Source of the DNA: Psychroflexus halocasei
GTDB lineage: Bacteria; Bacteroidota; Bacteroidia; Flavobacteriales; Flavobacteriaceae
NCBI RefSeq assembly: GCF_900107595.1
Contig: NZ_FNQF01000004.1
Coordinates: 62,001-126,000 of the forward strand
Length of the DNA stretch: 64,000 bases
Direction: 5' to 3'
Shown here piece by piece: positions 1-9,475 of this stretch. The translations under genes and the position numbers were made by a program. The stretch's first letter is position 1. Each line of letters starts with the position of its first letter. Below the pieces are notes generated by a model that was not told where the DNA came from, searched no databases, and was given only the letters and a program-made list of their open reading frames with translations.

Positions 1-2780
1 AGCTCACCAATACTCATACTCAAATCATAATTATCTTCTTCATAGCCAAAACTTCCTGCCATACCACAACAACCTGATGATAAGATACTCACCTTAAAAT
101 TTTCAGGACAATTCAGCATATCAAAAGTAAATTTTGATTGAGATAATGCTTTCTGATGGCAATGTGCATGAATTTTAATCTGTTTTTCTTCCTTCGAAAA
201 TTGATCAGCATTAATATTTCCTAACTTGATTTCATTTGCGATAAACTCTTCAATAAGATAAGTGTTTTGAGACAATTTTTCAACAGCTCTTTTGTTATCT
301 GCTAAACGCAAATAATCATCTCTAAAGCTCAATATAGCAGAAGGTTCGATACCTATAAGTGGCGTTTCAACTGAAATTAAATCTTTATATAATTCAATAT
401 TTTTGTTTGCTAGTCGCTTAGCCTGTTTCAAAAATCCTTTAGAAATTAAAGCGCGACCACTAGCTTTATTTTTGATAATTTGAACATCATAGTTTAATGC
501 CGTTAACAGATCATAAGAATCTAATCCAACTTGAACATCATTGTAATTCGAAAATTCATCTATGAATAAATAAAGTTTTTTTATAAATGATTTTTTAGAG
601 GAATTATTTTTCTGTTTTAGCTTTATGCCATCATAAAGTGTTTGTTGAGACAAAACAGGTAAGTCTCTATTTTTGTGAACTTTAAATATTTTAGTGAAAA
701 TATTTTTAGTGAATTTATTTGTCAAAGTAAAATTAAATAAACTTGGAAAAATAGAACCAATCTGATTGATTTTGTGATTATAACCAAACACGTAATCTGA
801 AATATGTCTTGAATTTGAACGGTAATATTGGTATAAAAATTCAGCTTTATAACTTGCCACATCAACATTACTTGGACATTCTTTTTTACAAGCTTTACAA
901 GAAATACAAAGCTCAAAAACTTCTTTTAACTCTTGATGGTCAAAAGGATTCTGTTGTGTTGAATTTGTCAAATATTCTCTTAAAACATTTGCTCGACCTC
1001 TGGTGCTATCTTTTTCATTTTTTGTGGCTTGATAACTCGGACACATTGTGCCGCCAGATTTCTCTGTTTTACGACAATCTCCGCTTCCATTACAATTTTC
1101 GACTGCGTTCAAAATTCCATTTTCTTTAGAGAAATCAAATACAGTCTCTAGTTCTGCTATTTTTTGATCAGGTTGATATCTCAAATTTTCAGTCATCGGT
1201 AAAGGATTGATGATCTTACCAGGATTAAAAATTGAAGAAGGATCAAAGATATTTTTGATTTCAGTTAAGGCTTGATAACAGTCATCTCCGACTAGCATCT
1301 TAATAAAATTAGATCTTACAATACCGTCGCCATGTTCACCGCTCAATGATCCATTATATTTTTTCACGAGTTTTGCAACACCTCTCGTCATATTCTCAAA
1401 ATCAGCAATATCCTTTGAATCTTTTAAATTTAGCAAAGGCCTTAAGTGCAACTCTCCTGCTCCTGCATGTGCGTAATAAATCGCTGATTGGTTAAATGTT
1501 TGCATCAAGTTTTCAAAATCTTGCATATAATCAGCAAAATCATCAAGTGAAACTGCTGTATCCTCAATACATGCGACTGCTTTTTTGCCTGTGTTTAAAC
1601 TTCCTAAAAGCCCTAAACCCGCTTTCCGAAGTTCTAATGCTTTGTGAATATCATCGGCTTCTAAAAGAGAGTTTGCATAAGATTTAGTTTGTGTCGTCAA
1701 CAAATGAATTAAATAATTTTTTTGATTTTCTAAATCTTCAATTGAATCAGAGTTGAGCTCCAATAACAAAACAGCCTGAGGATCATGCTGTATAAAAAAC
1801 CGATAAGGCGCATATTTCAAGCTTCCTTTCGTGCAGTCTAAAATTTGTTTATCCATCATTTCACAAGTGAACAAATCTGCTTGCATGATGGGTTTAACAG
1901 CATTCAAGCAATCAGAAATGCTATTAAAATGAGCGACAACCATCAATCGATGTTGAGGTGGTAAAGGGTCAAGTTTTAAAGTTGCTGAAGTGATGACTGC
2001 GAGAGTTCCTTCAGAACCAGCAATGAGTTGCGCAACATTTATAGGTTTTGAGCATGTAAGATCAAAAATTTCAGAATCTAATAAAGAATCGATTGCATAA
2101 CCTGTATTTCTGCGGTGGATGTCCTTTTTAGGAAAATGAGAATGAATTTCATTTTGAAGTTTTTCTTCTTTTAATAAAGCATATAATTTTCTATAGATTT
2201 CTCCTTCACCAGTTTCTAAATCTAATTTTTTGAAGAATTCACTTTTTGATAATTCGCCAAATTCAACCTCTTGACCATCAGATAAAATGCAATTTAATGA
2301 GATAATTTTATCACGGGTCACGCCATATTTTATAGAAGTTGTTCCACTAGAATTATTGCCAATCATTCCACCAATCATACACCTATTTGACGTCGAAGTG
2401 TTTGGCCCGAAAAATAAGTTATGCTTCTTAAGTTCTTGGTTTAGCTCATCTCGAATTACGCCAGGTTGAACTTTAACAGATTTGTTTTTGACATCAATGT
2501 TTAATATGTCTGTAAAATATCGACTGATATCGACAACTATTCCATCAGTCACACATTGTCCAGCTAAAGATGTGCCTGCAGCCCTAAAGGTTAAAGAAAT
2601 TTTGTGTTTGTCAGCAAAACCAATTAACTTTTTAACATCACTTATATGTCGAGGTATAGCGACTGCTAAGGGAATTTTCCTATACACAGAAGCATCAGTT
2701 GCATATAATTTTTGATGCAATTCATCGGTAAGAAATTCACCTTCAAAAGTTTGTGTAAAATCTTTAAATAGAGTTTTCAA
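1..2780 (-). CDS. FAD-linked oxidase with C-terminal Fe-S domain (GlcD-GlcF fusion, YdiJ-like), 3' end outside window
   Basis: Predicted flavin dehydrogenase for a D-2-hydroxyacid (lactate, glycolate or 2-hydroxyglutarate type) passing electrons to Fe-S clusters; substrate not determinable. About 926 codons lie in the window. The N-terminal part has the FAD_binding_4 signature TFRAAGTSLAGQ followed by IGGMIGNNSSG. The C-terminal part has CNGSGDCR near 1080-1100, a 4Fe-4S motif CxxCxxCxxxCP near 870-908, and a CCG-type SGCCGMAGSFGYE near 45-80. Three widely spaced checkpoints are in the same frame, so I see no frameshift. An in-frame TAA lies just upstream and the first ATG is deep inside the FAD domain, so the start must be a TTG: 2780 is my choice, a second TTG lies 21 bases further upstream. 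No clear promoter was seen. The protein continues past the left edge. Confidence 0.9.
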   Translation of the reverse strand, partial: MKTLFKDFTQTFEGEFLTDELHQKLYATDASVYRKIPLAVAIPRHISDVKKLIGFADKHKISLTFRAAGTSLAGQCVTDGIVVDISRYFTDILNIDVKNKSVKVQPGVIRDELNQELKKHNLFFGPNTSTSNRCMIGGMIGNNSSGTTSIKYGVTRDKIISLNCILSDGQEVEFGELSKSEFFKKLDLETGEGEIYRKLYALLKEEKLQNEIHSHFPKKDIHRRNTGYAIDSLLDSEIFDLTCSKPINVAQLIAGSEGTLAVITSATLKLDPLPPQHRLMVVAHFNSISDCLNAVKPIMQADLFTCEMMDKQILDCTKGSLKYAPYRFFIQHDPQAVLLLELNSDSIEDLENQKNYLIHLLTTQTKSYANSLLEADDIHKALELRKAGLGLLGSLNTGKKAVACIEDTAVSLDDFADYMQDFENLMQTFNQSAIYYAHAGAGELHLRPLLNLKDSKDIADFENMTRGVAKLVKKYNGSLSGEHGDGIVRSNFIKMLVGDDCYQALTEIKNIFDPSSIFNPGKIINPLPMTENLRYQPDQKIAELETVFDFSKENGILNAVENCNGSGDCRKTEKSGGTMCPSYQATKNEKDSTRGRANVLREYLTNSTQQNPFDHQELKEVFELCISCKACKKECPSNVDVASYKAEFLYQYYRSNSRHISDYVFGYNHKINQIGSIFPSLFNFTLTNKFTKNIFTKIFKVHKNRDLPVLSQQTLYDGIKLKQKNNSSKKSFIKKLYLFIDEFSNYNDVQVGLDSYDLLTALNYDVQIIKNKASGRALISKGFLKQAKRLANKNIELYKDLISVETPLIGIEPSAILSFRDDYLRLADNKRAVEKLSQNTYLIEEFIANEIKLGNINADQFSKEEKQIKIHAHCHQKALSQSKFTFDMLNCPENFKVSILSSGCCGMAGSFGYEEDNYDLSMSIGE

Positions 2781-2918
2781 TTTTAAGCTATTTTTAACCA
2801 AATATATCCATTCATAAGGGCTTTATCTACATTTATATTGTATATTTAGCATATTGAATAAAGGCTTTTTGAAATAGAATTAATGACAAATATCATTATT
2901 TTTAAACAAGCTTTTTTA

Positions 2919-2926
2919 TAAATTTG
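2919..2926 (+). promoter_or_regulatory. putative -7 element for hpf
   Basis: TAAATTTG fits the Bacteroidota consensus TAnnTTTG. It lies 31 bases before the hpf ATG. No TTG was seen at the usual -33 distance, so this is a moderate match. Confidence 0.45.
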
Positions 2927-2957
2927 AATAAATTGTTTAACAGAAAAACCATATATT

Positions 2958-3260
2958 ATGGATGTAAATTTTAATTATGTGCACGTCTCTGCAAGCGAAA
3001 GGCTTGAAGCATTAACTAACAAAAATTTAGAGAAATTAAAAAATAGATACGATTGGATCGTAAGAGCTGAAGTTTTCTTTAAAAAAGAAAATACAACAGA
3101 TCCTGAAAAAGGAATGATTTGTGAATTTAAAGTAAGTGCGCCTGGTCAAAATTTATTTTCATCATCAAATCACAAAAATTTTGATGCCGCAATTAGTGAA
3201 GCAACTGAAGATATGAGAAAACAACTTCAGAAAAAGAAAGAAAAAATGTCAGTACATTAA
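2958..3260 (+). CDS. hpf: ribosome hibernation-promoting factor, short form (HPF/RaiA family)
   Basis: A 100-residue protein covering the whole S30AE/sigma-54-modulation fold and nothing more, so it is the short HPF type rather than the long dimerising type. The family binds the 30S decoding centre in stationary phase and promotes inactive ribosome dimers (known for the family). Visible family features are the VHVSASERLEALTNKNLEKL opening and a charged C-terminus (MRKQLQKKKEKM). It stands alone between the divergently transcribed FAD dehydrogenase and a convergent SDR gene and ends in a strong terminator. Confidence 0.92.
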   Translation: MDVNFNYVHVSASERLEALTNKNLEKLKNRYDWIVRAEVFFKKENTTDPEKGMICEFKVSAPGQNLFSSSNHKNFDAAISEATEDMRKQLQKKKEKMSVH

Positions 3261-3282
3261 TCACAACTGACTAGAAATATTA

Positions 3283-3315
3283 AAAGGCTGTTTGAAATTC
3301 AAACAGCCTTTTTTA
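3283..3315 (+). terminator. rho-independent terminator after hpf (likely bidirectional)
   Basis: AAAGGCTGTTTGA and its complement flank a 3-4 base loop, followed by a T-run; the A-run on the other side would also serve the convergent SDR gene. Confidence 0.85.
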
Positions 3316-3354
3316 GTTTCAATTTATCCTTATTTCGAAATAAGTGATTAAAAT

Positions 3355-4074
3355 TTATTTTTTTGAAGGTTGAGATGGACGCATTTCAACTTTACTTGGA
3401 AGAGTTCGCGGATTCATTTTAAACAAATCAACTGTCATTTCTCCAATATCTTCTGGTTGAATTTTCCAATCATCTTTTGGGCCAGGATTGTTTCCGTTAA
3501 AATGAGAAGCAACTGAACCTGGCATAATTGTAGAAACCTTCACGCCTAAATCTCTAACATCTAGCATTAAAGCCTGTGTAAAGCCAGTTACACCAAATTT
3601 ACTCGCGTTGTAAGCAGAACCATTTGCAAAGAAATTTGTTCCTGCTAAGCTTGAGATGCTAATGAAATAACCTTTCGTTTTCTTTAAAGCATCTAGTGTT
3701 GTTTTTGCGGTATTAAATACGCCTGTTAAGTTAGTGTCGATTGTTTCAGACCATTGTTCTGGCGTTAAATCTTGGATGTTTGCATAATGACCCAATCCGG
3801 CATTTGCTATTACAAAATCAAGTTGACCAAATTTGTCAATAGTTTGTTCAACAGCTTTGGTTAAATCATCATAATGACGGACATCAGCCTTAACGCCTAA
3901 AGCTAAATCTTGACCAATTTCCTTATTCAACTTTATTGCGGCTTCACCAGCACTTTCAAGACTTCGGCTCGTGATGGCTACTTTGACTCCTTCTTTTGCA
4001 AGAGATTTTGCAATACCGTAACCAATTCCTTTACTCCCGCCTGTTACAAAGGCAACTTTATCTTTTAATTCCAT
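3355..4074 (-). CDS. SDR family NAD(P)-dependent oxidoreductase
   Basis: A 239-residue classical short-chain dehydrogenase. It has the TGGSKGIGYG cofactor-binding glycine motif at residues about 11-20, NAG in ANAGLGHYA, the catalytic serine in SISSLAG and the YNASK catalytic Tyr/Lys pair. The substrate cannot be read from the sequence; such proteins are often annotated as 3-ketoacyl-ACP reductase-like or sepiapterin reductase-like. It is monocistronic, convergent with hpf and divergent from the penicillin-binding protein gene. Confidence 0.88.
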   Translation of the reverse strand: MELKDKVAFVTGGSKGIGYGIAKSLAKEGVKVAITSRSLESAGEAAIKLNKEIGQDLALGVKADVRHYDDLTKAVEQTIDKFGQLDFVIANAGLGHYANIQDLTPEQWSETIDTNLTGVFNTAKTTLDALKKTKGYFISISSLAGTNFFANGSAYNASKFGVTGFTQALMLDVRDLGVKVSTIMPGSVASHFNGNNPGPKDDWKIQPEDIGEMTVDLFKMNPRTLPSKVEMRPSQPSKK

Positions 4075-4087
4075 AATACTTTTTAAT

Positions 4088-4116
4088 CAAAAATATAATT
4101 CATGTAAGACTTTCAA
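4088..4116 (-). promoter_or_regulatory. putative promoter of the SDR gene
   Basis: On the minus strand TATTTTTG (4095-4088) is preceded by TTG (4116-4114) with an 18-base spacer, a good Bacteroidota promoter match 14 bases before the ATG. Confidence 0.6.
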
Positions 4117-4159
4117 TTTAATTTTTAAAAGATTTAACGTGAAATCATTAGATTTAAAA

Positions 4160-4167
4160 TATTTTTG
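4160..4167 (+). promoter_or_regulatory. putative -7 element of the PBP1 gene
   Basis: TATTTTTG lies 21 bases before the ATG at 4189. Transcription starting about 7 bases downstream would exclude the upstream TTG at 4165, which decides the start codon. No -33 TTG is obvious. Confidence 0.55.
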
Positions 4168-4188
4168 CAAATTAAATTCTTGAATAAA

Positions 4189-6468
4189 ATGTCTAAAAAT
4201 AAAACGAAAATCAAATACTTAAAAATTGCTTTAAGGTTTATCCTTTTAATAGCTATTGTATTTATTGGCTTTTTCGCATCTATATATTTAGGTTTATTCG
4301 GGAAGCTCGCTTCAGAAAAAGAATTAGCAGATTTTAATCAAGTCCAAGCTTCAAAATTTATTGATAGAAATGATCAAACTTTTGCGAAAATATACGAGCT
4401 AAATCGAGAATCCATTTCGATTGACGCATTGCCTCAACATTTATTAGATGCTTTGATAGCAACTGAAGACGCACGTTTTTACGAACATTCAGGAATTGAC
4501 ACTCGAAGCTTAATGCGCGTTTTATTTAAAACAATTTTGGCTGGAGATGAATCCTCAGGTGGCGGAAGTACCATCACTTTGCAATTAGCAAAGAATCTAT
4601 TTGGTCGAAAAGATTATGCATTTTTAAGTTTACCTATCAACAAAACAAAAGAAGCAATTGTCGCTCAGCGTATTGAAGATGCTTATACAAAGCGAGAAAT
4701 TTTAGAACTATATCTTAACACTGTTCCTTTTAGCGGAAATACTTATGGCATTGAAAGTGCTTCTCAAAAATTTTTTAATAAATCTGCTGCTGATTTACAA
4801 CTTCCTGAGGCTGCTATTTTGGTGGGAACATTAAAGGCAAATCATTCTTATAATCCACGTTTATTTCCAGAAAGAAGTCAATTGAGGCGTGATGTCGTCA
4901 TCACTCAAATGCTAAAGTATGAAATGATTTCTAAACAAGAAGCAGATGCCGTCATGGTTGAAAGTTTGGAAATTGATTACTCTAAAAATACTTCAAAAAA
5001 CTCATATTATCTTAAAGAATATTTAGTTGATCAAACACAGGAAATACTCGATTCAATCAATGCGAAAGATGATGAAGATTTTCAGCTTAAGAAAGATGGT
5101 TTGATTGTCAAAACAACTATTGATGCAGGAATTCAAGACATATTAGAATCAAATTTAAAAGAACATTTAAAGAAGATACAAAGTCAATTTGAAAGTCAGT
5201 ATGCTTCCAATAAACCTTGGGAAAATCCTGCGATTTGGAAACCTGAATTACGTAGATCAAAAGCCTATCAAAAACTGATCAAGAATAAATCTGAAGATGA
5301 AGTTTTAAAAGAATTAAGCAAAAAAAGAAAAACAGAGTTTTACGATGGTGAGCAATATCAAGTTGTTACTGCTTCAACAATCGATAGCATTCAACATCAT
5401 CTTAAATTTTTAAACGCTGCCAGTCTTTCAATTGATCCACACTCTGGTGATATCTTAGCGTATGTTGGTGGTTTAGATCAGAATCTATCTCAATATGATT
5501 TTATTAGATATGCCAAAAGACAAGTTGGGTCAACTTTTAAACCAATTGTTTACGCATCAGCTTTAAATCAAGGTTTAGAACCATGTGATTATTTATCAGC
5601 TAAAGAAATTAGTTATAAAAATTACGATAATTGGAAACCCAAAAATGCATCTAAAAAAGATGAGATTGATCCGCATTTAAATTATAGTTTAAAAAGCGCT
5701 TTAACGCAATCATTAAATGTTGTTTCTGTCAAAGTTTTAGAAGAAGCTGGTATCCAGAACACAATTAATTTTGCAAAGAAATTAAAAATAAAATCTGTGA
5801 TTAAACCTGAACCATCAATGGCTTTAGGTGCTGTTAACATGAATATTAAAGAGCTTGCCCTCGCCTATTCTGGCTTTGTTGCTGACGAAATACCTAACAG
5901 ATTAAATTTGATTAAAAGCATATCCACGATTGATGGCAAAGTGATTTATGAGGCACCAAAAACTCACCACTCAGAAAATCCTTTAGACGAATTTAAAAGA
6001 TTACAGATGCTTGCAATGCTTCAAAACGTTGTAAAGGCTGGAACAGGAAGAGCTATCACCTATACATACGGATTAAGGCAAGCTATTGCTGGAAAAACAG
6101 GAACAACACAGGACAATAAAGATGGCTGGTTTGTTGGCGTCACTCCGCATTACATCAACGTAAACTGGGTTGGTCACAACAATCAAAAAATCGGTTTTAA
6201 AACAACGCGTTTAGGTCAAGGTGCTGTCAGTGCCTTGCCGATATTTGCAAAATCTTATGCAGAGATGATTAACAACAGCGAATATAATGCTATGACGAGA
6301 GCTAAATTTAAAGGTTTAAATCAAAATATCTTAAAAAGTTTAGCATGTGAAGACACCAAAAGAGACGGTTTTTTCAAGCGTTTGTTTTCAAATAAAAAAG
6401 ATGAAAAAGAGTTTGAAAGCAAAAAAGAGGAAGAAAAGAAAAAGAAGAAGTTTTTAGGTATTTTCTAA
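4189..6468 (+). CDS. class A penicillin-binding protein (bifunctional transglycosylase/transpeptidase)
   Basis: Builds peptidoglycan: GT51 glycosyltransferase polymerises lipid II and the penicillin-binding domain cross-links it. One N-terminal transmembrane helix (about residues 15-38) is followed by GT51 motifs EDARFYEHSG (about 93) and GGSTITLQLAKNLF (about 125), then the transpeptidase with SxxK in GSTFKP (Ser about 448), SLN in TQSLNVV, and KTGTT (about 636). The C-terminus is a lysine/glutamate-rich tail. Length of about 759 residues is usual for PBP1A-type enzymes. The ATG at 4189 is chosen because the TATTTTTG promoter element overlaps the earlier TTG. Confidence 0.93.
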   Translation: MSKNKTKIKYLKIALRFILLIAIVFIGFFASIYLGLFGKLASEKELADFNQVQASKFIDRNDQTFAKIYELNRESISIDALPQHLLDALIATEDARFYEHSGIDTRSLMRVLFKTILAGDESSGGGSTITLQLAKNLFGRKDYAFLSLPINKTKEAIVAQRIEDAYTKREILELYLNTVPFSGNTYGIESASQKFFNKSAADLQLPEAAILVGTLKANHSYNPRLFPERSQLRRDVVITQMLKYEMISKQEADAVMVESLEIDYSKNTSKNSYYLKEYLVDQTQEILDSINAKDDEDFQLKKDGLIVKTTIDAGIQDILESNLKEHLKKIQSQFESQYASNKPWENPAIWKPELRRSKAYQKLIKNKSEDEVLKELSKKRKTEFYDGEQYQVVTASTIDSIQHHLKFLNAASLSIDPHSGDILAYVGGLDQNLSQYDFIRYAKRQVGSTFKPIVYASALNQGLEPCDYLSAKEISYKNYDNWKPKNASKKDEIDPHLNYSLKSALTQSLNVVSVKVLEEAGIQNTINFAKKLKIKSVIKPEPSMALGAVNMNIKELALAYSGFVADEIPNRLNLIKSISTIDGKVIYEAPKTHHSENPLDEFKRLQMLAMLQNVVKAGTGRAITYTYGLRQAIAGKTGTTQDNKDGWFVGVTPHYINVNWVGHNNQKIGFKTTRLGQGAVSALPIFAKSYAEMINNSEYNAMTRAKFKGLNQNILKSLACEDTKRDGFFKRLFSNKKDEKEFESKKEEEKKKKKFLGIF

Positions 6469-6487
6469 ATTATATAAATCCAATTTT

Positions 6488-7366
6488 TTATTTCTTTTGC
6501 TTGTTTTCTTTAATTTCAATCAATTGAATATTCTGTGGTTCATTCTTGTCTTCTTCATTTGAAATAAAAACTCTTCCTTCTCCATCAAAAGTAAGTCCTT
6601 CTGGTTGGGGAAATAGCGTACTATCGAGATAAATAAGTGTTTTTGTAGATTTATCTGGATTTAGAATCAAAAGCTTAGGTGTTCGACCTTCCAAAATATA
6701 ATATTCTTCAGTAATCGGGTGCTGTGCTATTTCTGAAAGATAAAAATAACGAGAAGGGTGCGAATTCGGTATTTCTGCAAATACTTTATCATCCATTGAA
6801 ATATTGATCAAAGGCTCTTTATCCAGCTCCATAGTGTTAATATCAAGAGAATAGACCAAAATAGATTCAGGATTCTCTTCTTTTTTATGCTCTTTTATTC
6901 CCATTAACAACTGACGATCGTTCACCAGAAACAACCCTTCAAAGTCTAACTTTTTATTATTAAAAATTTGATGAGATTTAATTTTAAAATTCTCATTTCT
7001 AAAATTCTCAATCACAGTAATTTCACCATTACTTTTCAAGATGTAGGCTATTTCTTTATTGATTGCAATACCTTCATAGTCACCTTTTTCACCAAATTTG
7101 ATCTTATCAGTAACTTTTTCAGAAGCTAAATTATAAATGTAAATAATACCATCTTCATCCTGAATACAGGCAATTTCTTGATCTCCCAAATGATAAATAC
7201 CTGAAATCTCTTTAAGTTCATCAGGTAAAAACCAAGTTTGAACTATATTGATCTTAAAAGGTGATTTATATTCAAAAATAAACTTATTCCTTAACAATAG
7301 TATGATAACACCTATCGTTAAAGTGATAAGACCTATAGTCAAAAAAAGACCATTCTTATAATTCAT
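6488..7366 (-). CDS. SdiA-regulated / YjiK-type beta-propeller protein, membrane-anchored
   Basis: A 292-residue protein with one N-terminal membrane helix (residues about 8-26) and a periplasmic region that resembles the SdiA-regulated (YjiK) family: repeated phrases of the type EISGI, GDYEGIAI, LDFEGLFL and PEGLTFDGEGRVFISNE, each marking a propeller blade. Molecular function is not known for the family. It is convergent with the PBP gene and divergent from the mechanosensitive channel gene. The family call rests on the EG/GL blade pattern. Confidence 0.75.
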   Translation of the reverse strand: MNYKNGLFLTIGLITLTIGVIILLLRNKFIFEYKSPFKINIVQTWFLPDELKEISGIYHLGDQEIACIQDEDGIIYIYNLASEKVTDKIKFGEKGDYEGIAINKEIAYILKSNGEITVIENFRNENFKIKSHQIFNNKKLDFEGLFLVNDRQLLMGIKEHKKEENPESILVYSLDINTMELDKEPLINISMDDKVFAEIPNSHPSRYFYLSEIAQHPITEEYYILEGRTPKLLILNPDKSTKTLIYLDSTLFPQPEGLTFDGEGRVFISNEEDKNEPQNIQLIEIKENKQKK

Positions 7367-7379
7367 AATACTTTTCTGT

Positions 7380-7387
7380 TAACTTTG
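7380..7387 (+). promoter_or_regulatory. putative -7 element of the mechanosensitive channel gene
   Basis: TAACTTTG is an exact TAnnTTTG match. It overlaps the TTG at 7385, so the ATG at 7418 is the likely start, giving a leader of about 25 bases. Confidence 0.6.
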
Positions 7388-7417
7388 CAGTTTGTAAAAT
7401 TGCGTAAAATTAATTTA

Positions 7418-8698
7418 ATGAACAAAGCAAATTCAGACCGTATAGTCTATAATTTCTTAGTTGATAACTTTCATCTCAACGATTTAATGGCTAAGTATTT
7501 AAATGTCGCCATTAGTTTCATTTTTTTATTGCTTTTTGGCTTTATCTTATTTAAAACTTTAAGATATATCGCCAAGAAAACATTACATCAAATTGCTGTG
7601 CGCTCCAAAACACAATTTGATGATTACCTTATTAAAAACAAAACATTCCTTAACCTTTCAAACCTGATTACCCTAAATGTAATTTCGGTTTTATTGCCGA
7701 TGATATTTGTGGATTTCCCTCAATATTTAGGTTTTTCCCAAGGATTGTTTGATATCCTTATCATTATTTTAGTAGTGATGGTGATTAGAAGTGTTTTGTT
7801 GACTATCAAAGACTTTTTAATGACATTGAATGCTTTTAAAGATAAACCGATACAAAGCTACATTCAGGTGTTTATGATTGTTATTTGGCTCATTAGCGGA
7901 ACCATTATTTTCTCAATTATTACAGGGAAACCTTTATTAGAATTTTTAACAGCTTTAGGTGCATTTTCTGCTGTTCTTTTATTGGTTTTTAAAGATACAA
8001 TACTTGGATTTGTTGCTAGCATTCAAGTTTCTGTCAATGATACTGTTCGTATTGGTGATTGGATTACTATGGACAAATACGGTGCAGATGGTGATGTTTT
8101 TGAAATCAACCTTTCCTCTGTTAAAGTCAGGAATTTTGATAAAACAATCACGACAATACCTACTTATTATCTCATTTCTGACTCTTTTAAAAACTGGCGA
8201 GGTATGAGTTCGTCTGGAGGTCGAAGAATCAAACGCTCTCTTATTATTAAATCAAATAGTGTCAAACTTTTAACTGATAATGACATTGAGGAATTAAAAA
8301 AGATTGATTTGATTTCAGACTATATCACTGAAAGACAAAGTGAAATAAAATTATACAATAAAGAAAATCAAATTGATAAGTCAATTTTATTAAATGGTAG
8401 AAATCTTACGAACTTTGGTGTATTTAGAATTTATGTCGATAACTATTTAAGTCAAAACCCTGATATCAATAAAGAGATGACAACAATGACGCGACAGCTT
8501 GCGCCAACTTCTGAAGGAATTCCTCTGGAAATTTACGCTTTTAGTCAAGATAAAGTTTGGGCCAATTATGAACGCATCATCGCAGATATTTTTGATCATC
8601 TTTTAGCGGCGACTTCATATTTTGATTTAGAAATTTTTGAAAAACCAAGTGGATCAGATCTTAGTCGTTTGTTAAATCAAACAGATGAACCTGCCTAA
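7418..8698 (+). CDS. mechanosensitive ion channel, MscS family (YbdG-like)
   Basis: Releases solutes through the inner membrane on osmotic downshock (family role). About five transmembrane segments occupy the first 200 residues. The pore-lining helix is the small-residue-rich FLTALGAFSAVLLLVFKDTI, followed by the conserved MscS beta-domain VNDTVRIGDWI...GDVFEINLSSVKVRNFD...TIPTYYLISDSFKNW. The DxxRIGDWI and SFKNWRGMSSSGGRRIKR stretches resemble YbdG more than MscS. The start at 7418 is favoured over TTG 7385 because of the promoter element there. Confidence 0.9.
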   Translation: MNKANSDRIVYNFLVDNFHLNDLMAKYLNVAISFIFLLLFGFILFKTLRYIAKKTLHQIAVRSKTQFDDYLIKNKTFLNLSNLITLNVISVLLPMIFVDFPQYLGFSQGLFDILIIILVVMVIRSVLLTIKDFLMTLNAFKDKPIQSYIQVFMIVIWLISGTIIFSIITGKPLLEFLTALGAFSAVLLLVFKDTILGFVASIQVSVNDTVRIGDWITMDKYGADGDVFEINLSSVKVRNFDKTITTIPTYYLISDSFKNWRGMSSSGGRRIKRSLIIKSNSVKLLTDNDIEELKKIDLISDYITERQSEIKLYNKENQIDKSILLNGRNLTNFGVFRIYVDNYLSQNPDINKEMTTMTRQLAPTSEGIPLEIYAFSQDKVWANYERIIADIFDHLLAATSYFDLEIFEKPSGSDLSRLLNQTDEPA

Positions 8699-8743
8699 AA
8701 TGCTTAATATTATTAATAAAAAATTAAAAAAAGCAGAACTATT

Positions 8744-8772
8744 TTGACATCAATTTGAAAAGTTTACTTTTG
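8744..8772 (+). promoter_or_regulatory. putative promoter of the DedA-type gene
   Basis: TTG (8744-8746), an 18-base spacer and TACTTTTG (8765-8772) form a full Bacteroidota promoter ending 8 bases before the ATG, implying a nearly leaderless mRNA. Confidence 0.65.
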
Positions 8773-8780
8773 TTACTTTT

Positions 8781-9398
8781 ATGAAAAATTCTCAGAAAAA
8801 TAGAAAGAAACCCAGATGGCGTTTATTACACCAATACTATAGCTATACTGGTTTTTATAGTTTTTTAGGACGTAGTTTGCTCAAAGCCACGCCTCCAATA
8901 CTCATTTTTATTGCAGCTTTATTGGCAGTACATTTTTTTGTGATGGACATCTACACAATGTTGGATTACGTCACTGAAAACTTCCCTGATTACGCTGTTT
9001 TTGCTGTGTTTTTCGCATCAGAATCTATTTTAGGACTCATACCACCAGAAATATTTATCGCGTGGTCAGGTCAGTCTATGTCACCTTGGCTCTATCTAAG
9101 TTTTTTAGCCATTTTATCCTATGCTGGTGGCGTTTTATCGTATTTTTTTGGTCGTGGTGTCGCTAGTATTCCTTCTGTATTTGTTTATTTGGAAGTTAAA
9201 ATGGCTAAACATATTAAAAACATGAGAAAATGGGGAGGTTTGCTCATCATTGTTGGTGCACTTCTACCCTTGCCTTTTGCGATTTCCAGTATTGCAGCAG
9301 GAATCATCAAATTCCCATTTGGAAGTTATCTCCTATTTGGATTATTAAGGTTAGTCAGATTTGGAATTTATGGCTTTATGATTTTTGAAGCTTTATAA
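8781..9398 (+). CDS. DedA/VTT-domain membrane protein (YqaA-like)
   Basis: A 205-residue integral membrane protein with a basic N-terminus and about four hydrophobic segments. The SNARE-associated/VTT signature is seen as ESILGLIPPEIFIAWSGQ, then YAGGVLSYFFGRGVA and GALLPLPFAISSIAAGIIKFPFGSYL. DedA proteins are membrane-lipid transport or scrambling factors needed for envelope homeostasis; the specific substrate here is unknown. It has its own promoter and shares a bidirectional terminator with the convergent helicase gene. Confidence 0.83.
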   Translation: MKNSQKNRKKPRWRLLHQYYSYTGFYSFLGRSLLKATPPILIFIAALLAVHFFVMDIYTMLDYVTENFPDYAVFAVFFASESILGLIPPEIFIAWSGQSMSPWLYLSFLAILSYAGGVLSYFFGRGVASIPSVFVYLEVKMAKHIKNMRKWGGLLIIVGALLPLPFAISSIAAGIIKFPFGSYLLFGLLRLVRFGIYGFMIFEAL

Positions 9399-9421
9399 TA
9401 AATATCAATTTATCCATATAC

Positions 9422-9454
9422 AAAAAAAGCTATCTGCGAAAAGATAGCTTTTTT
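9422..9454. terminator. bidirectional rho-independent terminator
   Basis: AGCTATCT and AGATAGCT flank a 6-base loop with A-run and T-run on either side, serving both the DedA-type gene and the convergent helicase gene. Confidence 0.85.
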
Positions 9455-9475
9455 GATTTTTATTAAAATTGTTTC

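Noticed and set aside
809-1129. Open frame of 106 codons on the plus strand
   Set aside because: It lies entirely opposite the FAD/Fe-S dehydrogenase, whose frame carries recognisable cysteine motifs at the same place.
4165-4188. Eight-codon upstream extension of the penicillin-binding protein from a TTG
   Set aside because: The TTG is part of the TATTTTTG promoter element, so it would not be in the mRNA.
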